From Pempheris klunzingeri (Eukaryota > Chordata > Actinopteri > Acropomatiformes > Pempheridae), in the NCBI RefSeq assembly GCF_042242105.1, contig NC_092027.1:3485506-3549505 (forward strand): a DNA stretch of 64,000 nucleotides, written 5' to 3'. Shown piece by piece: positions 1-11,800 of the stretch. A program made the translations under genes and the position numbers. Each line of letters opens with the position of its first letter. Position 1 is the stretch's first letter. Below the pieces are notes generated by a model. It had not been told where the DNA came from. It worked only from the letters and a program-made list of their open reading frames with translations, and ran no database searches.

Positions 1-126
1 AAAAGTGCTTATCGGAAGCAGTACACATGTTGTACTCATTGTAGTATTATTTTGAATGTCCATACCGGAAGTACTACTATGCTATTATGTCTAGCTTGAT
101 GTGTCTGATGTAGTTCCTCTCTGTGG

Positions 127-139
127 CCACTAGAGGGCA
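127..139 (+). promoter_or_regulatory. CTCF-like motif
   Basis: CCACTAGAGGGCA fits the vertebrate CTCF core. It lies in copy A of the duplicated segment and is repeated identically at 2206-2218 in copy B. Binding is inferred from the motif only, and similar strings occur inside fish transposons. Confidence 0.45.
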
Positions 140-763
140 AACAGTTATAAAAAGGCAGTTTAGAGTAAATAGAGGTTAAACAACTTTTTATTTCTTCACT
201 GGACAATTAAGACATACCCCATTATTTTAGATTTTAGTGTTTTTTCTATTTTCTAATAAGGTTTTTAATGGTGAAAAAAATGCTTTTTTTAAACAATAAT
301 TTCCACATAACATCCTACCAGACTCCATTGACAAAAGTAGTCATTTTAATTCGCAGAACACAGGAGCTGGACTGGTCCGGTTTCTGTGGTTTTGGTGTTT
401 TAACAGTTAAGTTCTGATCTGTAGTAACTATTTAAAACACCAAAATCACACAATACCACAAACAAACTAACTGAACAAAGCAGCGGTAGACCAACAACTC
501 CTGTGTTTTGCGAGGGTTATATTACTGGTTTCGTCAATGGAGTCTGGTGTCTCTGACAGGAGCGACTAATAGTTGTTTCCAGTTCCAGCTGAGGTGATCT
601 ACTGGACCAATTTCCGAAAATGTTTGTACTTACTCATCATTTTGAACCGAATTCAAAACTAGTGTCCAGGTTTAGAAATGTATTAATTGTCTTTTAATTA
701 ATAAATATAAAGCATTATTCCCTCTGCTGTTCTGAAGCACTGAGGTGTAGTAACGCACTGTGA

Positions 764-776
764 CCACCAGATGGCG
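764..776 (+). promoter_or_regulatory. CTCF-like motif
   Basis: CCACCAGATGGCG, preceded by CACTGTGA, fits the CTCF core. It is duplicated at 2844-2856 with the core unchanged. Confidence 0.45.
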
Positions 777-1928
777 ATAAAGAGCTAAGACAGCCAAACA
801 AGTGTAAAGATAGACATGATTAGAAAAAGGGGGGAAAGTACTTCCGGTGGTCACCTTCAAAATAAAATTTACCAGGATATGAGCCGTTTTTATGTTTTTC
901 TTTACAATTGTTGAACATAATAGGAAGGTGAAATTCATCATTGTTTTTTTCCTTATCTAATATATGTTGGGGTTTTGGTGTATATCTATCTTTATTTCTT
1001 TATGTATTTCATTAGGTGGTTAAAATGGATGGTTACATGGAGCAGAAATTTGGCAGCAGATTAGTCGTCACTAAAACCTCAGTGTCTGAAGTCTGCACAA
1101 TTTTTCTACTGAACATCAGAGACCTCAGTGTTTCGACTGAGCTCTGTTGTCTTTGCCAGGAACAGATCCTGTTGCTAAGAAACTTTGCTTCATTCCATTT
1201 TCACTGTATTATCTTGCAGGATAATTCATGGAAAGTAGAATACAAGACATCACATGCAGTGCTGAAAACTGTGCAGACTTGATGTGTGGGCAGCAGGCAC
1301 CAATACACACACAGTACATGCACACAGACGTTCACATTTATACTGACAAGTGCAACATCCAGTCATGTCATCCTATGTCAGGCCTGGCTGCAATATTACA
1401 AAATAAATATTAAAGAAAAGAATATATTCTGTCAAAAATTTTGATCAATCAGTTAAACATACCAGCATTGCCACTATAAATTGGATTTTATAGGCCGACA
1501 TGAGGTTGCTGTTTTTTTTATTTTTCTCCAGTAGCCATACCTCGGTGATCTCCCACCTGTCATGCTGGTATGTGGCTGCAGTCCAGTAACAAAAGGGGAA
1601 GTTTGGGACGAGCTGTGCAGGAATTACTTGAAGGATCAGGTCTGTAATTGCTGTAGTGTGGTATCTTACCACCAGCAGAGAGATGAGATCCAGCTCAGCA
1701 GGGACTTTGTTTTAACTTACTCTCATATTTATTCTAATAATTTCTGTGGAGAATAGAGAGAAAGTTTCAAACCATCTAAACTTCACAGTTATAAATGTAG
1801 TAAATGGAGTATTTAAAACTATTATTTAACCAGGAATCATGCCGTTGAGTCTGCCTAAACGGAGTTGATGGTCAGGAGATCGTTTATGAAATGGCAAAAT
1901 GTTTGTAACTGTGTGGTGAGCAAAACGA

Positions 1929-1941
1929 TGCCCCCTGGTGG
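1929..1941 (-). promoter_or_regulatory. CTCF-like motif, reverse orientation
   Basis: On the minus strand this reads CCACCAGGGGGCA, one of the best matches to the CTCF core in the window. It faces opposite to the other five motifs of the first 3 kb. Confidence 0.5.
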
Positions 1942-2066
1942 TCACAGTACGCACATACACCTCTTTACTATTTTGAATGGTTTATTTTGAAAATACTGAC
2001 CAGAAGTACACCAATGTCATTTTGTCTAACTTGATGTTAAAGCGTTGTTGTAGTTACTCATTGTGG

Positions 2067-2079
2067 CCACAAGGGGGCG
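2067..2079 (+). promoter_or_regulatory. CTCF-like motif at the junction of the two copies
   Basis: CCACAAGGGGGCG ends at the base where copy B of the duplicated segment starts (2080). It fits the CTCF core, apart from A at the fifth position. Confidence 0.4.
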
Positions 2080-2205
2080 AAAAGTGCTTATCGGAAGCAG
2101 TACACATGTTGTACTCATTGTAGTATTATTTTGAATGTCCATACCGGAAGTACTACTATGCTATTATGTCTAGCTTGATGTGTCTGATGTAGTTCCTCTC
2201 TGTGG

Positions 2206-2218
2206 CCACTAGAGGGCA
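2206..2218 (+). promoter_or_regulatory. CTCF-like motif (copy B)
   Basis: Exact duplicate of the motif at 127-139. Confidence 0.45.
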
Positions 2219-2843
2219 AACAGTTATAAAAAGGCAGTTTAGAGTAAATAGAGGTTAAACAACTTTTTATTTCTTCACTGGACAATTAAGACATACCCCA
2301 TTATTTTAGATTTTAGTGTTTTTTTCTATTTTCTATTAAGGTTTTTAATGGGGAAAAAAATGCTTTTTTTAAACAATAATTTCCACATAACATCCTACCA
2401 GACTCCATTGACAAAAGTAGTCATTTTAATTCGCAGAACACAGGAGCTGGACTGGTCTGGTTTCTGTGGTTTTGGTGTTTTAACAGTTAAGTTATGATCT
2501 GTAGTAACTATTTAAAACACCAAAATCACACAATACCACGAACAAACTAACTGAACAAAGCAGCAGTAGACCAACAACTCCTGTGTTTTGCGAGGGTTAT
2601 ATTATTGGTTTCGTCAATGGAGTCTGGTGTCTCTGACAGGAGCGACTAACAGTTGTTTCCAGTTCCAGCTGAGGGGATCTACTGGACCAATTTCCGAAAA
2701 TGTTTGTACCTACTAATCATTTTGAACCAAAATCAAAAATAGTGTCCAGGTTTAGAAATGTATTAATTGTGTTTTAAGTAATAAATATAAAGCCTTATTC
2801 CTTCTGCTGTTCTAAAGCACCGAGGTGTAGTAACGCACTGTGA

Positions 2844-2856
2844 CCACCAGATGGCG
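2844..2856 (+). promoter_or_regulatory. CTCF-like motif (copy B)
   Basis: CCACCAGATGGCG, the duplicate of the motif at 764-776. Confidence 0.45.
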
Positions 2857-3544
2857 GCAAAGAGCTACGACTTCCAAACAAGTGTAAAGATAGACATGAT
2901 TAGCAAAAAAGTACTTCCGATGAAAAAATAAAATTCATCTGTGACATGAGCTGTTTTTATATTTTTTATGAGGTTGTTGTTTTTTTATTTTTCTCCAGTA
3001 GCCATACCTCGGTGATCTCCCACCTGTCATGCTGGTATGTGGCTGCAGTCCAGTAACAAAAGGGGAAGTTTGGGACGAGCTGTACAGGAATTACTTGAAG
3101 GATCAGGTGTGTAATTGCTGTAGTGTGGTATCTTACCACCAGCAGAGAGATGAGATCCAGCTCAGCAGGGACTTTGGAAACTTTCTCTCTATTCTCCACA
3201 GGAATTATTTGAATAAATACGAGAGTGAGGTTAAAACAACCATCCAAACTTCATCAGCCATTCAGAATTTATCTTTTTTTTTTGCTAAAAGGTTTCCCAA
3301 AACCAGCTTGTTCACATTTATGTTAACATAATTGTTCTACTGATGCATCAGCAATTTTAAACTGCATACTTATGTATTTAGTATGCATATATGTATTATG
3401 ACTACACAAATTAGTCATGTTATTGAATTACACTGTCAGTTTTTACTTTTTATCTTTTTTATCCTGATTTCAGGAGCTCTCTTGGAAACTTAAGGTAGTT
3501 TACATCACACAAAAAGGCCGGAGTTAGTGCAAGTCATGAATTTT

Positions 3545-5831
3545 AAAAAATATTGTTTATAATTTACTATTTATTAAAAATGAAAGAGACTCTTAACTAC
3601 CAAGGACTGAATTACTACACAAGAACTGTACATTAATACATTTTGTAACAGTAAATGTGACTGTTTAAGGTTCCTCATCTCCAGTCGTGTAAAAACATCC
3701 TCATTCTTAGACTTGTATAAACTCAGCATGTTCCTAAAACTACATAATGTGCAAATAGAGCATCCCCCCAGTCGGTGAAAAGATGAACATGTCTCAGTTT
3801 ATTTATGTACAGATGTTCAGATGAAACGATGGAGTCAAGTACAGAGGCATTTAGATTTCTGACAAACTTCAGAAAAATAAGACTGACAACTCTGGAGTAT
3901 TTTGTTTTAGAGTAAGAGCCAAAAGGACAAAGAAAAAGCTTGACTAAGTTATTGAAGGAAAAACAAAAACATGCTCAAAGATTGAGACTTAAATATGTAC
4001 ACTTCTACAATCCTGACAGTTAATCTGTGCATATTTCATATAGTAGACTTCGACTTAAAAAGCTCTTGATTACTTTCAGTATTATGAAAAAAGTATCTCC
4101 ATTCAAACTCCCTCTAAATAAATAATCAGTTTCAAACATACGATACTCCAATCTCAAGCCGTAGGCAATTTTCAAAGAACAAAAATTACACACATCTCAC
4201 CTAAATCACAAAATTGTTTAGTAGTACCACCAAACAAACAGTGCATTGTTAAAACTCACAATATAAAACCATCTTTTTTCCTCTACTGGTTAAACTGACA
4301 GCTGGATCCCAACAGTCAGAAAGCCACCTTCATATCTTTACCGACCACATTATCTTTCTTTTTTTTTTAAAAAAAAGAGGCTAAAAGAAAAACTCACCTT
4401 CTACAACTCAAAGTTGGTATTACTAATGCTTTTAATCACACAAATAAGTTAACTTAAACAAAACTCAGTTAATACAGAGAATAAAAGGTTCAGCTGCCAT
4501 AAACCTCAAAGGCCAAATTGTTTTGCTTTCGTGACACCATGGTGTTGAGAAGTGATGGCCCATCAGACATCGGCCCAAAACGCTTCGTCTACTTCAATAA
4601 AATATCAAACTATAAGAAACAGCAAAACCTTTTTCTTGCATCTTCAAATACGCAAGTCAGATGTTCTGTGACTTAGGATCAAAACAGACCTGAACACCAA
4701 AAGAAATCAAAAGAACCGAGATGTTATTTGGACACAGGTGAGTGGACAAGACACGTCCTCACAATTTATTAGCAGATTGGTCACAAGAAGAAAAAAAAAC
4801 AAAAAAACAACACGTTTACAGAGAAATGGATGAAAAAAAGAGAAAGCACACATGGGAACAGAAATATTCATGTATAGACTGATGTGTAACACATTTCTGT
4901 ACAGTGGCCAACCCTTTCAAACTAGTACATGAGTACACAAGGATGCAGTAAAGTAGTACATGAGTATGCAGATGTTTGTCAGCTCCTCTGTATTGCATGC
5001 ATTCTGTATTCTACTGAACCAAGGTGCTTCTGCGTGCAGACCGATTTTCAACGCCTGCGTCAAAACTATGAGGAACTTCACAAGGCTGCACTTGTGGTGC
5101 CGGATCTCACACTCACATGTGCATGCAAACACATACATGACACATTCACTCACACTCACACACGCACACACACACACGCACATATACGCACACACGCACA
5201 CACACACACGTGTTCCCCCTCTACCTTTGTCACTCAAAAAAGATTCTAAACAAAAACTAAAACACAACTCCTCCCACACCAGTTCATCTTTCCCAGAATG
5301 AGGGAATAAATTAGCTCCATAAAATGCTTCTTTATAAAAGAAAAATAGATATTTATATAACTGTACACCATAACTATACAGCATAAAGACAGGGAGCACG
5401 GGAAGAAGGGAATTTATCTCCAGAAATAAGACAGATTCTGGCTCTAGCACCCTTATCCCTCCAACGCATGCGTCACTCTTTTTTTGCAGGAGATGGAGCA
5501 TCCCTTGCGCCGCCTGCCAAGGCCAGTTCTCCAGAGAATGGCAGGGCTTCAAAATGAGTTTCCGTCTTTCCAGCCATTCGTCCATCCTCAGCTTTTCTGT
5601 GTCCAGGACAGGACTGGGTGAATGAGCTGAGCGCAGGGAAAGCCCCATCTCTCTCTTTCTTGGTTTGACACTTGTTGAGTCGGACCAGTACTGTAAGCAC
5701 TGCCTGGTGCTGGTCTTGTCTGTTCCGTCCTGCGGCTCCATTGTCAGTAGCGCTACTGCAGTTCAGTCCACTCAGCGGGAGGCGAAACACCCAGGGTCCC
5801 CTCACATGACCCCTGTGATACCTCTTGCCTC
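3545..5831 (-). other. brd2: Probable brd2 3' untranslated region
   Basis: This stretch follows the brd2 stop codon and has no coding signature. A minus-strand AATAAA at 3570-3575 could set the transcript end near 3550, with an alternative at about 3797-3802. An imperfect CA repeat runs from 5148 to 5210. The open frames here, up to 274 residues on the minus strand, lie within the presumed UTR and cross the repeat. The exact transcript end is inferred. Confidence 0.55.
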
Positions 5832-8800
5832 TCAGCCGGAGTCTGAGTCACTTGTGTCCGAGGATGAGGAGGAAGAGGATGACGAAGAAGAGTCTGAGGA
5901 GGAGCTACTGGCGCTGAGTCGTGACGGCTGGGTGTGCTGCTCTGTTGCAGGTTTCTCTGCTGGAGAAAATAAAACACACACACCGTCAAGGCCATGCAGT
6001 GCACATTCAGCACCTTCTGCGATTTAGGCAAAGCTCAAACATACACGAGCTAAGAAAAACACATTTCAACTTCCAGTATCATCATAACAGGTAGACGCTG
6101 CACTTCCCGAATTAAACTTGTATCTACTTCATGTGTCTCAATGTCCTATTAGAATGAATTCATCTGGACCATTACTAGCATGCGTCTTTTATGTCTTGTA
6201 TTGTACATGGAGCAAGTTCTACTAAGAAAATATTAGGAAAGAGGCAAACGGGAGCAAAGTCTTTAAATTCGGCAGCAGTGACTCGTCTGCCATCTCATTT
6301 TTGACTTTTATTAATAAAAGAAATAAATAATAAATAAATATAATAAGAAATAAAACTGTACTCTTTAAGATTACAACAAGGAGGACTTACGTTTGGTCTT
6401 AGGAGGCTTCTTCCCAGAGTTGAGCTGACCGCTAACATCCATCAGCCTTCTCTCCAGCTCCATTTGTTTCTCCAGAGCGAGCTCTTCCCGGGACTTGCCA
6501 GCGATGTTGTTTTTACTTGCTGCACACAAACAGACAAGTAACAACATCAATAAGATGGGGATAACGTACTGCATCAAAGATTCATAGCTAATGTCTTAAA
6601 ATTATAAAGGCCCAGTCTAAATCTAAATTAAGTCTAAATAAAATATTTTCTTGCTGGTTCCTTTAAACTATACAATGGTCTTTTGATTACACAGCCAAAA
6701 TAGAAATTATGTCATGATCTCGACTACTAACCATACGGCTTTCGAGGTTTCTTCCGCAGACATGTCATGACGTATCTCTCCAGCTCCCGCAGTGTTGACG
6801 GCTTCAGTGTCTCAAAGTCTATCTCGATCTCCTCTGGGTTGGTGTCCCGGAGCGAGGGCTCACGGGACTGGATGATGTAGACAACGCGGCCCAGCTTCTC
6901 ACCGGGCAGCTTGTTGATGTCCAGGCTGAGTTGACGCTTCTCATCATACGACATGGGTGACGTCTCCTCCTCTTCATCAGAGTCAAAATGGCTGACTATG
7001 GGATCGTGGACTGGCTGGGGCACGCTAAACGTCATGCTGCCCTTTTTGGATCTGGTGGAGCAGGCAAGTTGACATCACATTAAATTACATGAACCAACAA
7101 CGTGACCTTTTTTTTTTTTTTTTTATAAACTTCTTACTTTAAACTACAATAACAACTTCAATACAAATCTAAGCAAGATCTCTGGGACATCTTCCTCCTG
7201 TCCCAGCACATACAACAGGCACCCCATACTTTCAATTCCAACATTGTCCAGTAGGTGTCATCACTCACTTGCTCTTGTTGTTTTTCTTGCTTGGTGCCTT
7301 CTTTATTGGTACTACAGGACAGCTTGGTCCACGGTTGCTCTTAGTTTTCGGAGTCTTGGGGACACTGGGGGTCTTGGGCTGTTTAACAGGTGGCAGCTCT
7401 TCTTCTATCCTCCGATGCTTCTCTTTTTCAACCTTTTTTTTCTTTTTCTTGTCTTTCTTCTCTTTCTTCTTCTTAGGTTTGACAATGGGGCCCTGGGAGA
7501 GTGCAGTGAGCTGTTCGTGTACAGCTTTTAGCTGAACGGGGGAAGAAAGGCAGATATGTCAGTGAATACTCAGGAAAGGATAAAAGCAAAATTAGAGCAT
7601 CCCATTAATGTCAGAAAACTTCTTAAAGAATCTGTCATCTGTTCTGATAAGTGTGAGCATGCACTGGAATACAAACCTGTTCCTGCAGCTCTGCCAGCCT
7701 GTTCGCCCTCTCCTCCTCAGAGTCAGAGCTGGGGCTGCTCTCGCTCTCCTCACTTTCACTGCTGAGCTCACTCTCTGATGATGACGAAGAGGAGGAGGAG
7801 GAAGACGAGGAGCTAGGGGGTGCTGGAGGCTCATCTGGCATCTTAGCAAAGCAGAACTCAAAAACATCCTACGAGGATTGAACAGTATGTGAGTGAACCA
7901 GTTTAAAAGCAAGAATATTGAGATGACTTGAGGCAACAGTCGGATAAAGAGGAAAAACCAGTAGAACTGAATTATTCTTCTGCAAAAACTACAGTATGTA
8001 TAAATCATATCACTGCAGTAAGTGAATTACCTGGAGTTTTCTAGCCATGGCCACCACATCATGGTCAGGAGGGTTGTACTTGTAGCAGTTGGAGAACATC
8101 AGTCTGACATCGGCAGAGAACTGCTGGGAGTCACGATACTCTCTGCTATCCATCTTCCGCTAAACACAATTAGAGGGGAGAAGAGATTCTAATCAAATAC
8201 TGTATTTAACAAAAACAAAGCAAAGGTATCTGGGCCATTGTCTTATTTAGCTGGAGTACCAGTTTTAAATACGATTGCACATTAAATCTATGCCACGTCT
8301 TATAGCGAACGGTTGCTCTCTGTCAGAGAAAATACACCTGAAAAGGTGGTGATGCTGGAGCTGGAGCTTCGTGGTTTGAGTAATAACCTTGACTTTCCAT
8401 TCAATCTACATCTTTATGATATTTGAAACCATTTCAGTGGCAGTCTGTTTAGGTGGATTCCTAAAGTCTGCAATGGGGCTATATAATAGCAGTATGTCTC
8501 AGCACTGCCCTGTTTTCATTCTCCACCTGCAACTGCTAATTTTAATTTAGTGCAGCAAGACTGGAGAACAGATGAATACCCTGCTTTATTATTCTGAAAA
8601 ATGTTGACAGTTGGGTGTGTGTGTTCCTAAGGTACGTACCTTGATGGTGCTGAGGTCCATAGGTTGCTTAATGATGTCATGGTAGTCATGAAGACCAAGT
8701 GTCGAGGCATCAACAGGCTTGTAAAACGGCCAAGCGTAAGCGGCATGCTTCTTTGACAACAGCTCCTTCAGGACTCCGTTGCAGTATCGCAGCTGGGGGC

Positions 8801-11800
8801 TCAGCTTGCTGCGGCGCACCGGCGGTGGCAGCATGGAGTCTGGTAAATCCTTCTTGGGAGGCTTGATGGGTCGTCCACTCACTCCTCTCCTGCCCCCCCC
8901 TGCTGCTTTGGTACCCATCATCACTGTCCCACAACCCATACCTATGCCCATGCCCATGCCCATACCCATGCCCAGGCCCATACCCATGCCCAAGCCCTGG
9001 CTGAGACTGAGGCCTTGGTTCATCCCCAGGCTGGGGTTGTGGTCCACTCCAAGAGAAGTGAGGGTGAGTGGGGAGTCATGTCCACCGCCCATCCCCAGAC
9101 TGATGCCACTGACACCCATAGTGCTCATGATGGGCATGGCAACAGTGGTTGGGGTGGTTGTGTCTGCTTTCCTCTTCACACCTTTTTTCTGTGGTTTAAA
9201 AGAAGATGAAGAAGAGGTTGAGTCAGAGAAGGGTATTTGGTCTTCTTATTCAAAATGTCAAAATGCATTCAAATGTTACCTTTGTGGTGGGCTGTGTGGG
9301 AGGCAGACCCGTAATGGTAGGGATGCTTTGTTCAGTTGTCAAGGAAGAGTGCAGGCTCTTGGTCAAAAGTGTCTGTGGGGGGGTAGACAGGATGGAGTCA
9401 GGTGTTTCTGGGGTGGGAGGTGAATACGCCGACTGGGAGACAGCTGGAACCTGATGAGCTGTTGTAATTCCTCCAGAAACTGTGAGAGAGAGAGGGTGAG
9501 CAGAGGAAGAGATGGGGGGACAGATTCAGAATACATGGTTGTACTGTATACATGTTAATTGCTGACTGGACATATCCAGCCCTTTTAGCCTGCTTGCAGC
9601 CAGTACTCACTTGCATTACCTCTGCCTTTTCTACCAGGTTTGCCTGGTTTGCTCCGCGGAGGAGGAGGAGGCAGCTCTTCCTCCTCCTGGGGCATCTGAG
9701 CCACTTTCTGTAGGAATGCCTTCTCCAGAGACTGGGCCATCAGTACTATGTCATCTGAAGGCTACAAAGGGAAAAAATGGACAAAATGATTACCACAGAA
9801 AACTACAATTTGCTAAGTGTGGGCTCCATTTTCACATTTTCTTAAGGTATTAAGAAGGTAATCTGTCAGTGGCTTCAGGTGATTCCCTGGGGGTTTGATT
9901 TGAACATATTTTATAAAGCCTGGTTTGTGGACAAATAAAGACGGTTGCCACATGTGAAGCTACCAGCGGCAGCTGGCATCAAACACTATTTTGCTAGTAT
10001 GTCTCAGGCTAACACTTCCCCTGACACAGTCATGCACAAAATCTTACCTTGTTATATATGTAGCAATTGGTGAACATGGTGTTGAAGTCCTGCATGCACT
10101 CACTGGCACTGCGGTAGTAGTTATTTTCTAGTCTCTTCTTTATAGTGCCCATATCCATGGGGGTTTTGATGATCTTATGATAGTCCTGCAGGGAGACAGA
10201 GATGCTGTTAGGACAAGAAACAGTAGCCATCCCCAAATTACTTTAAGATCAATTAAGACATAATAAGAGCAGACCTCCTATGGCTATGTGGTGAAAGGGT
10301 AGGGGACTTATTTTGCACTGGCAAAAACTTAGATCAACATAACCTGTGAGATGAAAACCTTTTGTTTGTCTGAAACATGTATGCCTGTCTAACCCTGGGC
10401 AGTGGGACACATTGTTAAAACTGAATTATGTTGCGTTTTTTTTGTAGAAAGGAGTGTAGTAAGGATGGTCCATCCTCTACAATTAGTTTCACACATTAAC
10501 ACTCACAGGCAGATTGAGCTTTGCAGCGTCAACAGGTTCATGGAAGGGCCAGGCAAAGTGGTGCCTCCACAAAGACTTGAGCAGGACTTTCTGTAAAAAC
10601 TGAAGTTGGTTGGTCATCCTCCCTTGTCGGCTGGGGTCTTTCACCGGCGGCTGTGGGGGTCCCGAATGGGCCATCTGGTTGTGGGGGGGCATCCCAGGAC
10701 TCTCAAAGCCCTCATAGAGCTGTGACGGTTTCCGAATGCGCTTTCCGGCTGTGCCAGAACTCTGGTCCATCGTTGTGACTCCCATTATGCCAACCTCAGC
10801 CCCGACATGGGAGCTGTAGAGAGTAGTTCAAAGACCAATGAACTTATTGGCACATGTATTTATCAGTCTCCCGTGCTAAACTAGGTTTGCTCCTCACCCC
10901 AACAAAACCAAACAGCTGTCTTGCACAGCCAAACTAATATTCTCCAGCTAATAACTGCAGCCCACCTTATTAGTGGAGCACTGCATGCATTTGCTGCAAC
11001 TAGTATTTGCACTGACATTTGTTAAATATTTCATCCCCCAATTCCTAAAATTATTATGAAAACAAATTAAAACAGCTTATTGTGTCATCCTGATATAGTG
11101 CTTTCTTGTTGCCATACATAGTATGTTATCCTATCAAACTGATTTAATCCTGCTTACCTTACTGTACACTCACATGTCTATAGTAGAGTAAATCCCCTTC
11201 GAAAGACATGCTCCATCAGTCTAAAACATTACTCAGCAAGCATACATCAGACTGACTTGGGATATGCTCTTGCCAAATAAGAATTCCCAGTCCCCGCCCA
11301 ACAGGCATTACAACCACTTCCTGTGCCACTTCACTATGTCCATCTCACCCGATTACACAGAAACTCCACTCCCATTTCCTGGTACCAAAAAAACAAAAAA
11401 TAAATATGCTCTCCCAAAGGAGAGCGGGGGAGTTTCAGCTGCCATGTTGACACGATGACTGGACTATTCTGCAGCTTTCCAACAGAATTCTCAGAAATCT
11501 TTAATAGTCAGACAACCACTACATGATCTGCCATGTCAACGATCTCTAAACTTCAAACATCCAGCTGTGATGCACCGCAACATGGAGAGCTTATGGGTGT
11601 TTTCCCCTGGCAAGATAATTGACTCTCAAGGACTGCCATTGGCCTACAAACAACTTCACTTCTCTACAACCTGGAAGGTAGGTACATCAATTTAAATCAA
11701 TTGCACCACCACAGATCTACACACTTCCAGCATCTGTACAAGGTACCGTTCTGAAAGGGGTCACTGTTGCTTGAAAGTGTGTGTAAGACACCTCTCTTAC

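Larger units (their letters stand above)
1..3250. repeat. Partly tandem-duplicated non-coding segment (two copies)
   Basis: Copy A begins at the window edge and copy B at 2080. The two are nearly identical over 1-895 and 2080-2958. Copy A then carries about 600 bp (896-1497) that copy B lacks, after which 1498-1708 matches 2967-3176. A further patch of about 60 bp lies in opposite orientation in the two copies (1709-1768 versus 3177-3237). The shared 3' block holds short open frames on both strands, but they have no recognisable domain and I do not call them genes. Copy A may extend beyond the window. The unit could be a segmental duplication or two copies of an unnamed repeat. Confidence 0.85.

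Noticed and set aside
1562-1756. Possible exon repeated in both copies of the 5' duplication (also 3029-3331)
   Set aside because: Although it follows an acceptor-like CTCCAG, the frame has no recognisable family and differs after the inverted patch; not supported as a gene.
4917-5741. 274-residue minus-strand open frame
   Set aside because: It lies downstream of the brd2 stop, crosses a CA repeat and has no domain; treated as 3' UTR.
7244-7535. Plus-strand Phe/Leu-rich frames
   Set aside because: Antisense shadow of the Lys-rich brd2 exon at 7269-7531.
8779-9423. 214-residue plus-strand frame with Pro-Met repeats
   Set aside because: Antisense of the brd2 Met/Gly linker and bromodomain 2 exons.
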